Source: Dastarcus helophoroides | Taxonomy: Eukaryota; Arthropoda; Insecta; Coleoptera; Bothrideridae | Reading direction: 5' to 3' | Length of the DNA stretch: 64,000 bases | Assembly: GCA_028583605.1 (NCBI GenBank) | Contig: CM053332.1 | Location: 23,157,823 to 23,221,822 of the forward strand | In this document: in pieces, positions 46,401 through 56,179 of the stretch | Layout of the letters: each line of letters begins with the position of its first letter | Numbering within the stretch: position 1 is the stretch's first letter | Notes under the pieces: model-generated | Told to the model about the DNA's origin: nothing | The model's database searches: none | What the model saw: the letters and a program-made list of their open reading frames with translations, nothing else | Translations under genes and position numbers: made by a program

Positions 46401-49400
46401 ACTTTTGTCTCGAAAGTTTGACTTTAATATCGAAATTTCGACATTTCTCGAAATTTCAACGTTAAACTCAAAATTTTGACTTTTTTTTCTCAAAATTTCG
46501 CCTTTTTTCGCAAATTTCGACTTTTTTTCTCAAAATTTAGATTTTTTTTCCAAATTTCGAATTTTATCTCAAATTTCAACTGTTTTCTCAAACTATTTCG
46601 AAATTTCGACTTTTTTCTCAAAATTTCGACGTTTTTCTCAAATTTCGACTTTTTTCTCGAAATTTGGACCTTAACCTGAAAAGTTCGTTTTTTTCTCTCT
46701 CAATTTTTGACTTTTTTTTTAAACGTCGATTTTTTTCCTCAAATTTAGACTTTTCTCTCGAAATATCCACCTTATAAGGTCGAAATTTCGACTTTTTTTC
46801 AAATTTCGACTTCTTTCTCGAAATTTCGTTTTTTTTTTCTCTAAAATTTTGACTTTTTTCTCGAAATTTTGACTTTAATATCGAAATTTCGACATTTCTT
46901 GAAATTTCAACGTTAAACTCAAAATTTCGACTTTTTTTCTCAAAATTTCGTCTTTTTTCGCAAATTTCGATGTTTTTTTTCAAAATTGAAATTTTTTTTT
47001 GAAATTCCCAATTTTATCTCAAATTTCAATTTTTTTTCCAAATATTTCGAAATTTCGACTTTCTTCTCGAAAATTCGACGTTTTGCTCAAATTTCGACTT
47101 TTTTCTCGAAATTTCGATCTTAATCTGAAAAGTTCGACTTTTTTCTGGAAATTTCGTTTTTTTTTCCTCTCAATTTGTGATTTTTTTTTAAATATCGATT
47201 TTTTTCCTCAAATTTAGACTTTTCTCTCGAAATATTCATCTTATAAAGTCGAAATTTAGACTTTTTTTCGAATTTCGACTTCTTTCTCGAAATTTTCGTT
47301 TTTTTTTTTCTCAAATTTAGACTTTTTTCTCGAAATTTTGACTTTAAAATCGAAATTTCGACATTTCTCGAAATTTCAACGTTAAACTCAAAATTTCGAC
47401 TTTTTTTTTCTCAAAATTTCGATTTTTTTTTTCTCGAAATTTTTTTTTTATTTATTTATCTGAAATTTCAACTTTTTTCTCAAAATATTTCGAAATTTCG
47501 ACTTTTTTTCTCGAAATTTCGACTTTTTTCTCAAATTCGGACTTTTTTCTCGAAATTTTCACCTTAGTAACAAAATTTCGACATTTTTCTCGAAATTTCG
47601 ACTTTAAACCAAACATTTCGACTTTTTTTTCTCAAAATTTCGACATATTTCTTGATTTTCGACTTTTTTCTCAAAATTCGACTTTTTTCTGAAAATTATT
47701 TCGACTTTGTTCTGAAAATGTTAACTTTTTCGAAATGTTACAAAGACGTGGAAAGGACATCGATTTAAAAACTTGTTATTTTTAGAAATATCGACTTTTT
47801 TTTCCAAACTTCGATTTTAAGCTTGAAATTTCGATTTTTTCCCCGAAATTTCGACTTTTTTTCTCAAAATTTTGGCTTTTTTCTTGACATTTCGACCTTT
47901 TTGGCGAAATTTTGATTTTTTCCCCGAAATTTCGACTTTTTTCCTAAATTTCGACTTTTTTCCTCAAAATGTTGGCTTTTTTCTTGATATTTCGACCTTT
48001 TTGGCGAAATTTCGTTTTTTTCTCTCAAATTTCAACTTTTTTCTCGAAATTTTGACCTTAATATAGAATTTTAGACATTTTTCTGGAAATTTCGACTTGT
48101 CAAGTCAATATTTCGACTTTTTTTCGAAATTTCAACTTTTTTTCTTCAAAACTTCGACTTTTTTCTCGAAATATCCACTTTCTATAAAATTTCGACTTTT
48201 TCTCGAAATTTCGACGTTTTTCTACAAATTTCCACTTTTTTATCAAATTTCTACTTTTTTCTCGGAATTTCGACTTACGTTTTTCTCAAATTTCGACTCT
48301 TCTTCTCGAAATTTCGATGTTATAAGGTCGAAGTTCCGACTTTTTCTCAAATTTCGACTTTTTCTCAAATTTCGACTTTTTCTCAAATTTCGACTTCTTT
48401 CTTACATTCACTTTTTCTCCAATTCCGACTTTTTTCTCGAAATTTTAATCTTAATCACGGAATTTCGATTTAAAACTCGAAATTTCGACTTTTTTCTCGA
48501 AATTTCGACTTTTTTCTCGAAATTTCGACTTTTTTCTCGAAATTTCAACTTTAATCTCGAAATTTCTATAAAAAAAAGACCAAAATTTGCTAATTATTAT
48601 TAGCAATTATTGAACGCACCCTACTACCAACTGTCAAGATTGTTGGGAAAGAGGAGTGGTGGACGCAACTGTCGTCTGCCTAATTTAACTATAGAATATA
48701 GAAATTTCGACTTATTCTCGAAATTTCGAAAAAAAACTCGATATTAATCTCGGAATTTTAAGAAAAAGGTCGTGAAAAAAGTCGAATTTTCGAGAAAAAA
48801 GTCAAAATTTCGAGTGCACAGTCAACATTTCGAGTTTAAAGCCGAAATTTTGAGTTAAAATCCGAAATTTCGAGATTAGAGTCGAAATTTTCAGAAAAAA
48901 AGTCGAAATTTCGAAAAAAAATCGAAATTTCGAAAAAAAATCGAAATTTCGAAAAAAAATCGAAATTTCGAACAAAAATCGAAATTTCGAGAAAAAAGTC
49001 GAAATCTCTAAATATATTTTTTTCTAATCAATGTCCTTCCCAAGCAACACTGAATGGTATATAAACGCTTTTTAAAGTTAAAATAAACGCAATTTTAATT
49101 TAATAAACGTTTATTATACTAATCAATGTTGCTTGGGTTTTTACGCTTTTGTAAAATGTCGAAATTTCTAAACATAATTGTGTAATTAATCAATACCTTT
49201 CTACGTTTTTGTAAAATGTCGACTTTGAACTCGAAATTTCGACTTTTTTATCGAAAAATCTACTTTAACCTTGAAATGTCAAGAAAAAAGTCGAAATTTT
49301 GGGTAATAAAAAATTGAAATTACTGAACGTACTCTAATGCTAAGTGTCAATATTAAATTGTAAAGGGGTTGGTGCTTAGAATGTAGTCTTATATTCTAAG

Positions 49401-52400
49401 GGTGAGTGGGGCTCAACTGTCATCTGCCTATTCTAACTATAGAACAAGGAATTTCGACTTATCACGAAATTTCGGGAAAAAAAGTTAAAATTTAGACTGT
49501 TATTCTATCAGTGGTCAGTGTGTTTGGATCACTGACATTTTGTTTCTTCGATTCTTAGATGAACGTATTTATTTTATCCATTTATTTTAAAATTAGACTG
49601 AAACTCCATAAAAAATACAAAATCACAATCGTAAACACTAACCTCAGTTAGTCAACTTGTAAGTTATGTACAAAAAAACATACAAAGCATAGAATATAAT
49701 AAATGGGCCCAAATGTCAACCCCAATTTGGACATAGTGATGATGATGATATAACGCCAATTATTCATTATCATTCATTTTTCTGTTACCTAGAAATGTTT
49801 AAAAATTTCACCCACAAGGCGTATTTCAGCACCCAATTTTATCGGGAATCGATTCTTTTGCTCACGATTCGAATCGATCCAAAAATCGATTATTTTAAAG
49901 AGGAATCAACATCCTCTACTTTCGAGTTAACTTGAAATTTTAACAGTTTTACCCAAACTTTTTCTTTTAAAATTTTAACTGTTTGCCAAAGTTTCGCCTT
50001 TTTCTTTTAACTTTAAAATCTCATAATTTGAACTTCAAATTCAAAATTTATTTTATCTCAAAAGTTATAATTTAATGAAAATTTCGTATTGGGTCTTGTT
50101 TCTTGGAATTTCAACTCTAGTTTCAAAATTTTAATTGTTGATATTCTGACTAAAGTCAAAATTAAAAAAGGAATAGAAATTCCTACTACAATTTTAAGAT
50201 TCTAAAAAGTTCTAAAAAAACAAAACCGAAATTTTTTTTACAAAAAGCTCGAAAATTTGGACTTTTTCTTGTTGAATCTCAGACTTTTATCTCTAAAACG
50301 TCTAAGCGACATTTTAAATATGAGCACACTGACGTAAACAACCTACCAAACAAAAACGTCAGCGTAACAATCCAAAATGTAAACGTTTTTACTGTTGAGT
50401 AACTTCTGGTTTAACTTATTACCGGACCCTTCCACTTGGGGCAATTCCAGATAACCCATTCCTAACTGAACTTGGTACAATCTGGGCGACATTGGAACGA
50501 AATCCGGATCGACGTGTTCCTACAAATTATCAAATTCTTACTAACTTACCACCACAAGATGAGAAATTTAATTGATACTTACTTCAATTGGTTCTTCCGG
50601 TGGTAACCCATCAAGATTTCCCAAGGCGACCCAAAACGCTCTATCCTCGTTCCCCATGATCTCCGTAAAAAGCTCCGCCTTGTTCTTGCGCTCGTTCTTA
50701 TTAATTTTCTCGGCCATCAACCTAGCCTTCGATTTGAGAGTATTCTTCGACTGTTTGCCGTACCAAATATAGATTTTGGTCCCGGCGTCCAAAACGAACA
50801 CATAACGCGGATCCAGAGAATCCACGGAAACCGCCACCGGCTCTAAATGGATGGAGGGGACCGGCCGCGTGAACTCTATACAAGTCGCGTCTCGAAAGTC
50901 TAGAATTTAAGAGTCAGTTTTGATGTTTTAGGTAATGGATGCTAGTTAGCTAGTTAGTTAGTCAGTCAGTTAGTTAGGTAGTTAGTTAATTAGTTACCAT
51001 GTCTTCTACGGTGTAGAAGCCACTGCAAGTTCTTCCGCCTTCGATGTAGGTTATCTGGTTGTCGAACAAGGCGAGAAACTCTTCGGATTCATCGCCTTGT
51101 TCCTCGCGAATCGTTCTGCATTGGGCGCCAAGGTAGTTGCGCAAGTTGACAGCGTGAATCGCAGAGCAAGCTCTTTTATCCAGCTGTAACATATTTTATT
51201 ACATTAGAGAGTTTATGGTCGTTATCAACGAGTCAACGTTATCAATGAGTCATCGTTATCAACGAGTCCAACATTATTATTTTCCAATTCGAGCAAATAA
51301 TTGCATTATTATCATTTTTTTGGTGGAACGGACTGATCTTTGGTTATCTTACAAACCTTTGATGTTTGATGATTTATGATTGACATACAAATCTCGTCTC
51401 CTAAAAGCAAGAAAGATTAAAAATCACGAAAACAGTTGCCCTAAAGTGTTTCGATAGCTGAGATATCATCTTTGTTTTTTTTTTTAATTTTTTTTGATTT
51501 CAAGGGACAAGATTTGTATTACCATTAAATCTTCAACCAAAATTCGATAAAACTCGCTATTGCATATACTCGAAATGAGTCTAATCTCTAAAATACTATA
51601 ACGGCGAAGCTACGCCTACAACTTCCCATTTAAATAAACGAACGAATAAATACACAAAAATTAGACTAACAGGCGCCTTCTCCCCAATCCAAAAATATAT
51701 CTCCCAAGTCAAAGAGTCGCTCTTCTCATCGAGTGTAGGTTTTCAGTACGATATAACAGTCCCCTTCGTAGAATTTACCATGTGTTACTTCATCTACCCG
51801 ATTGGGCAAAAAATTCTCAATTTCCCAAACCGTCAAACCAGGAAATTGTCCTGCGTCCTCTTCGAAAATTTCGGAATAGTCTAAAGACGGCTTCTCAAGC
51901 GCTTCATCCCAACGCTTCGGCCTAAAACACCAAATTAAGTCAAATTTACTTAACGGATACCTCAACAACTTACTTCAAAGGTTCAACTTTGGCGTCATTA
52001 TCTTGAGAATTTAAATTCTTTTCTTTAGCTATATCCTTCATGCCCTGAAACAAAAACTGATGTATTTCAAATTGGTAATCAAAAACAATTCGTTAAATCC
52101 GAAATTCCCTCAGAAAAAAAACATTTTTTAATTATTTATTTACTTTTCGCTTATTTTACCGCAATTAGTATTCGTTTTGATTGACAGGTTTTCCAACAAA
52201 GGAATTTTAATTGCGAAAATTTAATTAAAATTCGCGGAGGTACCTTCAGTATCTTAGCTTGGTCTTGATCGGCCTCCTCCTGATTTCTGCGCCTCAGTCG
52301 CATCTTCCTTGCAATTGGGATCTTTGCTCGGATCTGAAGAAATTATTCACATTATTGATTCACCCCATACTTATGTATACTTACTCTGTTGTACGGCGGG

Positions 52401-55330
52401 GGCGGGAACGTGGGCCCCAGCCAGCCGCAGCTGATTCTGCAGCGAGAAGTCTATATTGTAGAATTCCAGTCCGGCGCCCTTGGTCATTTCCGTTGGCTTC
52501 GGAGGCATAATAAGATCGGGATTATCCCTCAAATCGAGCGAATCCAAATCATTCAACAAGTGAATAGCATCGGGCAGCGTAATCAACTTATTAGAACTTA
52601 AATTCAGTTTTTTCAAAGCGCCGCATCTGCACAACCCTTCCGGGATCATCTCCAACAGATTATTCGAAGCGGAAAACACCTCCAAATTATTAAGCTTCCC
52701 GATCCCAGACGGTATCCCTTCGAAATCCAAACGATTGTCGTTAACGTACAACCGCCTCAGATTCGTCATCTTACACAGCGAAGGGGGAAGACTCGTTATT
52801 TTGTTCCTTGACAAATTTAATATCTCCAGCTTTTGCCACAGTTCGATAGCCGTTGAAATTTCGCTGATTTCGTTATCGCTCAAATTCAGTCTTTTGAGGC
52901 TCGGTAGCGAATATAGAGCTTCGGGGACCTTTGGTAGTTCATTCTCGGCCAAATCGACCTCCGAAAGTAAAGTTAAATTGTCCAAATTGGCGGGGAAATT
53001 GTTTAGATTTCGCTGCGTGTTTCGCATCTGCAGCGTCTCGAGTTGAAGCAACGAGGGCAGCTGCCTCAATTGAAAATGCCCCATAGGGTTATTGCTCAAA
53101 ATCAACGTTTTTAAGTTAGCTAGCCGCCTCGTTTGAGGCGGCAACGTTTCCAAATTGTTATTACTCAAATCCAAGAAGAGTAAATCAGTTAAATTAATGA
53201 ACAAAGAGTTTGGAATCGCCTCAATGCTGGAACATACATCAATTAATACAACAAAAAAAAAAACACCAAGTCGATACCTTACTTATTATGACTCAAATTT
53301 AATACTAGAATGGATTTAGCTCTGTCCAAACCCTCGGGGACTTCCTTCAGCTTGTTATGGCTCAAATCTAGAGTTGTCAGTTCTTCAAGGTGGAAGAGCT
53401 CGGGGGGAACCCCCGAAGATTTCACCTGGTTGTGTCTTAAATTCAACGTTCGCAGGCAGTTTAGTTCGGTGAGTTCCCCATACAATTTCTCCAAGTTGTT
53501 CCTCATTAGAGAGAGGTGCTCCAATTTGAGCAAATTTCCCATCTCCTTGGGGATCTCCCTGATGTTTGTTTTGTCCAATTTGAGCCATTGCACTCCTGTC
53601 ATGCAACTGACTGCTTCTGGAAATTTGTCCCCCTGTTGGATTGAAAATCAAAAGTAGCATTTTGAAAGAGCAAGGAAAAGAATTGAGTTTCGACTTTGGC
53701 GTAATTATGAACAATGAAAATGAATTTGGTGTCTTAAAATAAATAAATAAATTTATTTCTTCAGAGTCCCCTTTCATTTACATCATTGGTACTTAATAAA
53801 AAATTAGGCGACACGTATTTCACCAAAAAAACTCGCATTTTCAACTATACTAGTCTTAAAATTATGGTGGAACGGACTAGTCTTCGGTTATCTTCAAAAA
53901 TTGATGTACAAATCTTGTACCCTAAAACCAAGAAAGGTTAAAAAATACAACAGTTGCTCTAACGCGTTTCGATTGCTAAGCTATCATCTTCAGAGAGGTT
54001 CTATCTATCTCTCTGAAGATGATAGATAGCTTGGCAATCCAAACTAGAGCAACTGTTGTTGTATTTTTTTTAACTTTCTCTTCAGGGGGCAAAATTTGTA
54101 TATTAATTTTTTACTTAAGTAACAAAAAATAATCGAATTCATCTACATTGAGGTTCAAGAGTACTAAACAGTATGAAATTAGAGGCATTTTCTTCAGCTT
54201 TGCGGTTACCCTTGCAAAATAAGAACTTCTTGATCAGAAGCACTTTAACATTTTTTTTTTGGTGGTGGAATGGACTGGTCCTTGGTTATCTTCAAAAATT
54301 GAAATACAGAACTTGTCCCCTGAAACCAAGAAAGATTTAAAAACGCAACAAAGTATATCTCTCTGAAGATGACAGCTTGGCTGTCGAAACGCGTTAGAGC
54401 AATCTTTGTTGTGTTTTTTAATCTTTCTTGGTTTCAGGGGACAAGTTCTGTATTTCAATTTAACATTTCATTCACTTAGAAAACTTGATCGAATAAAAAG
54501 CATAATAATCTTGCTCTCGTAATACTTAGAGAAACTAGCTGTCAAAATCCATTAGCCGGCCATACACCAGCGGATTACTTGACGAATTGTATGACACATA
54601 TCAAATCAACGGAATTAACTTTACGTTAATGGGCAGGGCCAAGCCACAGACACGTTAGTGGACAGGGCCGAGCCACAGACTAATTGGCAGACTAAATATG
54701 TCAGTTAGTGACTATTAAAAGTTTTGATTTGTTCCAACTTTGACATCTCTCACTCAAAAACGCCAGATAACACCAGCTTAACCTCGGGTGCATGCAAACA
54801 AACCGAGAGCAGAGTTCAATTTGTACAAAAATGACGAGTATTTGCCCACTATCGTGAAGTTTTTAACTGACAGATTTAATTGGAGGTCATATGTGTACAG
54901 ATATGCACGTTAGAGGAAAGCATCTTATTTGGTATGTAACGAACCAAGTGCGCAGATATTTCCCTACGGATTAAATTTGCAGATCAGGTTCGTTCGTGTG
55001 TGGCCGGCTATTCTTGCACGTAAAATGAAGTAACAAATCAAATATTGCAAGGCTTTATTCACTCTGTCGTCCAAACTATGGGTGACATCACCGAATAAAC
55101 AAACTCTGCTTGGGAATAAGAATACTTTCGTTCGTGTATGGCCGGCTATTCTTGCACGTAAAATGAAGTAACAAATCAAATATTGCAAGGCTTTATTCAA
55201 TCTGTCGTCCAAACTATGGGTGACATCACCTAATAAACAAACTCTGCTTGGGAATAAGAATACTTACACTGAAATCATTTTGGGTGAAATCGACGCCCCT
55301 TACAAAAGGTAAAACTCCTGTATTGGCCAT
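41673..55330 (-). CDS. fliI: flightless-I (LRR plus gelsolin-like protein)
   Basis: Actin-binding gelsolin-family protein with an N-terminal leucine-rich-repeat domain; in animals it acts in actin organisation and as a nuclear-receptor and signalling co-regulator. Thirteen coding exons on the minus strand, in order: 55268-55330, 53283-53632, 52385-53226, 52244-52333, 51974-52044, 51671-51921, 50998-51183, 50583-50899, 50347-50519, 43326-43452, 42149-43138, 41982-42095 and 41673-41807. Splice phases agree throughout. Total 3,709 nt; discounting four inserted bases (exons 4, 6 and two in 8) leaves 1,235 codons, near the usual 1,250-1,270 aa. Start chosen: ATG at 55328-55330 giving [20 protein letters not shown]. 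All diagnostic blocks are present ([49 protein letters not shown]). Confidence 0.93.
41844..41932. repeat. 25-bp minisatellite in the last fliI intron
   Basis: About 3.5 tandem copies of a 25-bp unit containing GAGGAATAATACGTGCATCT, in intron 41808-41981. Confidence 0.75.
43165..43300. repeat. 16-bp minisatellite in fliI intron
   Basis: About eight head-to-tail copies of TCTGTATCGTACATTC (16-bp period) occupy nearly all of the intron between exons 11 and 10 (43139-43325). The outermost copies are degenerate and the inner ones identical, suggesting recent slippage or unequal exchange. Confidence 0.85.
43986..49918. mobile_element. hAT-like element C, 5.9 kb, satellite-filled
   Basis: Left end TAGGCATGTCGATTT and right end (minus strand) TAGAGGATGTTGATT, flanked by a perfect 8-bp duplication CTTTCGAG (43978-43985 and 49919-49926). 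Terminal TAGG..GATT repeats with an 8-bp duplication fit hAT. The interior from about 44330 to 49490 is homologous to the interior of element A (start GTAAAAATTACAAGAGCGTA; the GACGCAACTGTC module near 48660), although the terminal repeats differ. It contains more than 4 kb of TCGAAATTTCGA satellite. No transposase. It lies in a fliI intron. Confidence 0.78.
49039..49137. mobile_element. 99-bp MITE inserted in element C
   Basis: Terminal repeats CCCAAGCAACACTGA and TCAATGTTGCTTGGG. The equivalent place in element A (TGTCCTTTTTACGC) lacks it, so this is a clean insertion younger than the satellite array. The target duplication is short and lies in a T run, so it cannot be read. Confidence 0.7.
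50347..51921 (-). CDS. fliI: fliI exons 6-9: first gelsolin-like domains, three extra bases
   Basis: Exon 6 (51671-51921): [20 protein letters not shown] to [12 protein letters not shown], with one extra base near 51734 (after VLKTY) breaking the frame. Exon 7 (50998-51183): [20 protein letters not shown] to GFYTVEDM, intact. Exon 8 (50583-50899): [20 protein letters not shown] to PPEEPIE. It has two extra bases, one at the TT in CGACTTGTATAG (about 50878-50883) and one in the C run of GGTCCCCTCC (about 50855-50858). Exon 9 (50347-50519): [20 protein letters not shown] to CYADVFV plus two bases of a Trp codon, intact. Exon lengths 251 and 317 confirm the +1 and +2. Confidence 0.87.
50940..50996. 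repeat. GTTA-type microsatellite abutting a fliI splice donor
   Basis: About 14 imperfect GTTA/GTCA/GCTA units. The exon 7 donor (GTAACT on the minus strand) is itself part of the repeat. Confidence 0.75.
51317..51516. mobile_element. F2 inverted-repeat retroposon, copy b
   Basis: Diverged copy with GGTGGAACGGACTG at the left after a T run, and CAAGGGACAAGATTTGTATT at the right. Flanked by near-identical TATTATCATT and TATTACCATT. Lies in the fliI intron 51184-51670. Confidence 0.6.
51974..52333 (-). CDS. fliI: fliI exons 4-5: linker between LRR and gelsolin domains, exon 4 frameshifted
   Basis: Exon 4 (52244-52333) should read [25 protein letters not shown], a conserved FliI linker. SKDP is in the incoming frame, but everything from IARK on is one frame away, because the sequence has GATCCCAATTGC where one A fewer is needed (about 52312-52316). 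Read literally, it hits a stop before the exon ends. Exon 5 (51974-52044) encodes [20 protein letters not shown] in the frame that the corrected exon 4 delivers. Confidence 0.85.
52385..55330 (-). CDS. fliI: fliI exons 1-3: start and leucine-rich repeats
   Basis: Exon 1 (55268-55330) supplies 21 residues and ends in phase 0 at GTAAGT. Exon 2 (53283-53632) starts [20 protein letters not shown]. Exon 3 (52385-53226) continues [20 protein letters not shown]. Together they hold a long run of leucine-rich repeats of the LxxLxLSxNxLxxLP type ([45 protein letters not shown]), ending in the linker near [12 protein letters not shown]. No frame breaks. Intron 53633-55267 holds two F2 retroposons and a 138-bp tandem duplication. 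Confidence 0.92.
53866..54103. mobile_element. F2 inverted-repeat retroposon, copy c
   Basis: Long hairpin in fliI intron 1. Both arms carry the core: CTCTCTGAAGATGATAG on the plus strand, and on the minus strand CTGAAGATGATAGCTTAGCA followed by ATCGAAACGCG. The arms extend through AACAGTTGCTCTAACG. No convincing target duplication. A fragment of an F3 arm lies just upstream (53795-53860). Confidence 0.6.
54254..54458. mobile_element. F2 inverted-repeat retroposon, copy d
   Basis: Arms contain GAAATACAGAACTTGTCCCC and AGGGGACAAGTTCTGTATTT. The plus-strand core is CTGAAGATGACAGCTTGGCT followed by GTCGAAACGCG, with a 6-bp GACAGC/GCTGTC stem. Flanked by TTTAACATTT on both sides (54244-54253 and 54459-54468), with a T run at the left end that would be a poly(A) tail on the minus strand. 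Confidence 0.68.
54991..55266. repeat. 138-bp tandem duplication at the fliI intron 1 donor
   Basis: Two direct copies (54991-55128 and 55129-55266), almost identical, each starting CGTTCGTGTRTGGCCGGCTA. The second copy ends at the exon 1 splice donor. The first copy has GA in place of the donor GT, so it does not offer a duplicate donor. Confidence 0.8.
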
Positions 55331-56090
55331 TTTTTTGCTGAATATTTCAAATTAAAGCGTTATGCCAACAAAAATAAATCCGAATTGCAATATTTTGATG
55401 TTTATTATCACATATTTTCCTTAATTAATAATATTATTCTAACCTAACACTTTTGACATTGACAAGTAGGAAATGTCAGATGAGAAAATATTTGACAGTG
55501 TTGCCAACAACAAAAATGGGGTGTTGTCACAGAACATTTAACGTGTCTAAAGGTTACTTCACGATGTGAGTATAGAAATTAAAAGAACCGCATGTTCGAA
55601 ATCAAAGAACACACTACACAGTGGCGTGCAGGCCATGGATGATACAGATGTGATGCATTCCCAAAGATTTAAAACATCAAAAGTCATAACTATTAAACTA
55701 TTAGCCATGAAGAATACACTATTAATCTTTATTAAAAATTAAAACAACAAATATTAAAGTTCCACGATAATCATATTAATATGTATTGTTGTTTTAATTG
55801 TTAATAAAGTTTAATAGTTATGAATATTGAAGAATTTCACAAAGTAAGGGTGAGAAACGTCAATTAACATCAAGAGTATTAGTATTTGCCTTAGTTATAT
55901 TTGAATGTGTAGATTTTTTTAGACTCCAAGCTGGCAATTTTGAAACTAAGTCGAAATCTGGGCTCCCCCAACGCTTAATTTTAACCTCAAAATTACCACT
56001 TTAAACTAAAAATTTTAAATATTTTTCGAAATTTTTATAGTAAAATATTTCAAGTTTACCCAGGAAAATTCGAATTCAATTCCGATTTAC
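55331..56090. other. upstream region of fliI
   Basis: AT-rich sequence before the fliI ATG. It probably contains the fliI promoter and 5' UTR, but no core promoter motif can be picked with confidence. CAGTGGCGTGCAGGCC at about 55620 looks like an isolated hAT-type end with no partner found. Confidence 0.35.
55688..55822. mobile_element. foldback element, family F1, second copy
   Basis: Shares the TTAATAAAGTTTAATAGTTA right end with the copy at 5273-5449, and its left end has the complementary TAACTATTAAACTATTAG. The central part has diverged and shortened. It lies upstream of fliI. Confidence 0.6.
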
Positions 56091-56179
56091 TAAATACACC
56101 TTACCGCCAACTGTCGATATTGTTTGGAAAGGGGAGTGGTGCGACGCAACTGTCATCTGCCTAACTTAACCATAGAGTT

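Noticed and set aside
50940..50996. GTTA repeats considered as insect telomeric (TTAGG) sequence
   Set aside because: The unit is a tetranucleotide, not TTAGG, and it lies inside a fliI intron.
41673..55330. fliI as a pseudogene
   Set aside because: Only four single-base insertions are present, splice sites and all conserved blocks are intact, and frames recover at once. Assembly error is the simpler reading, though not proven.
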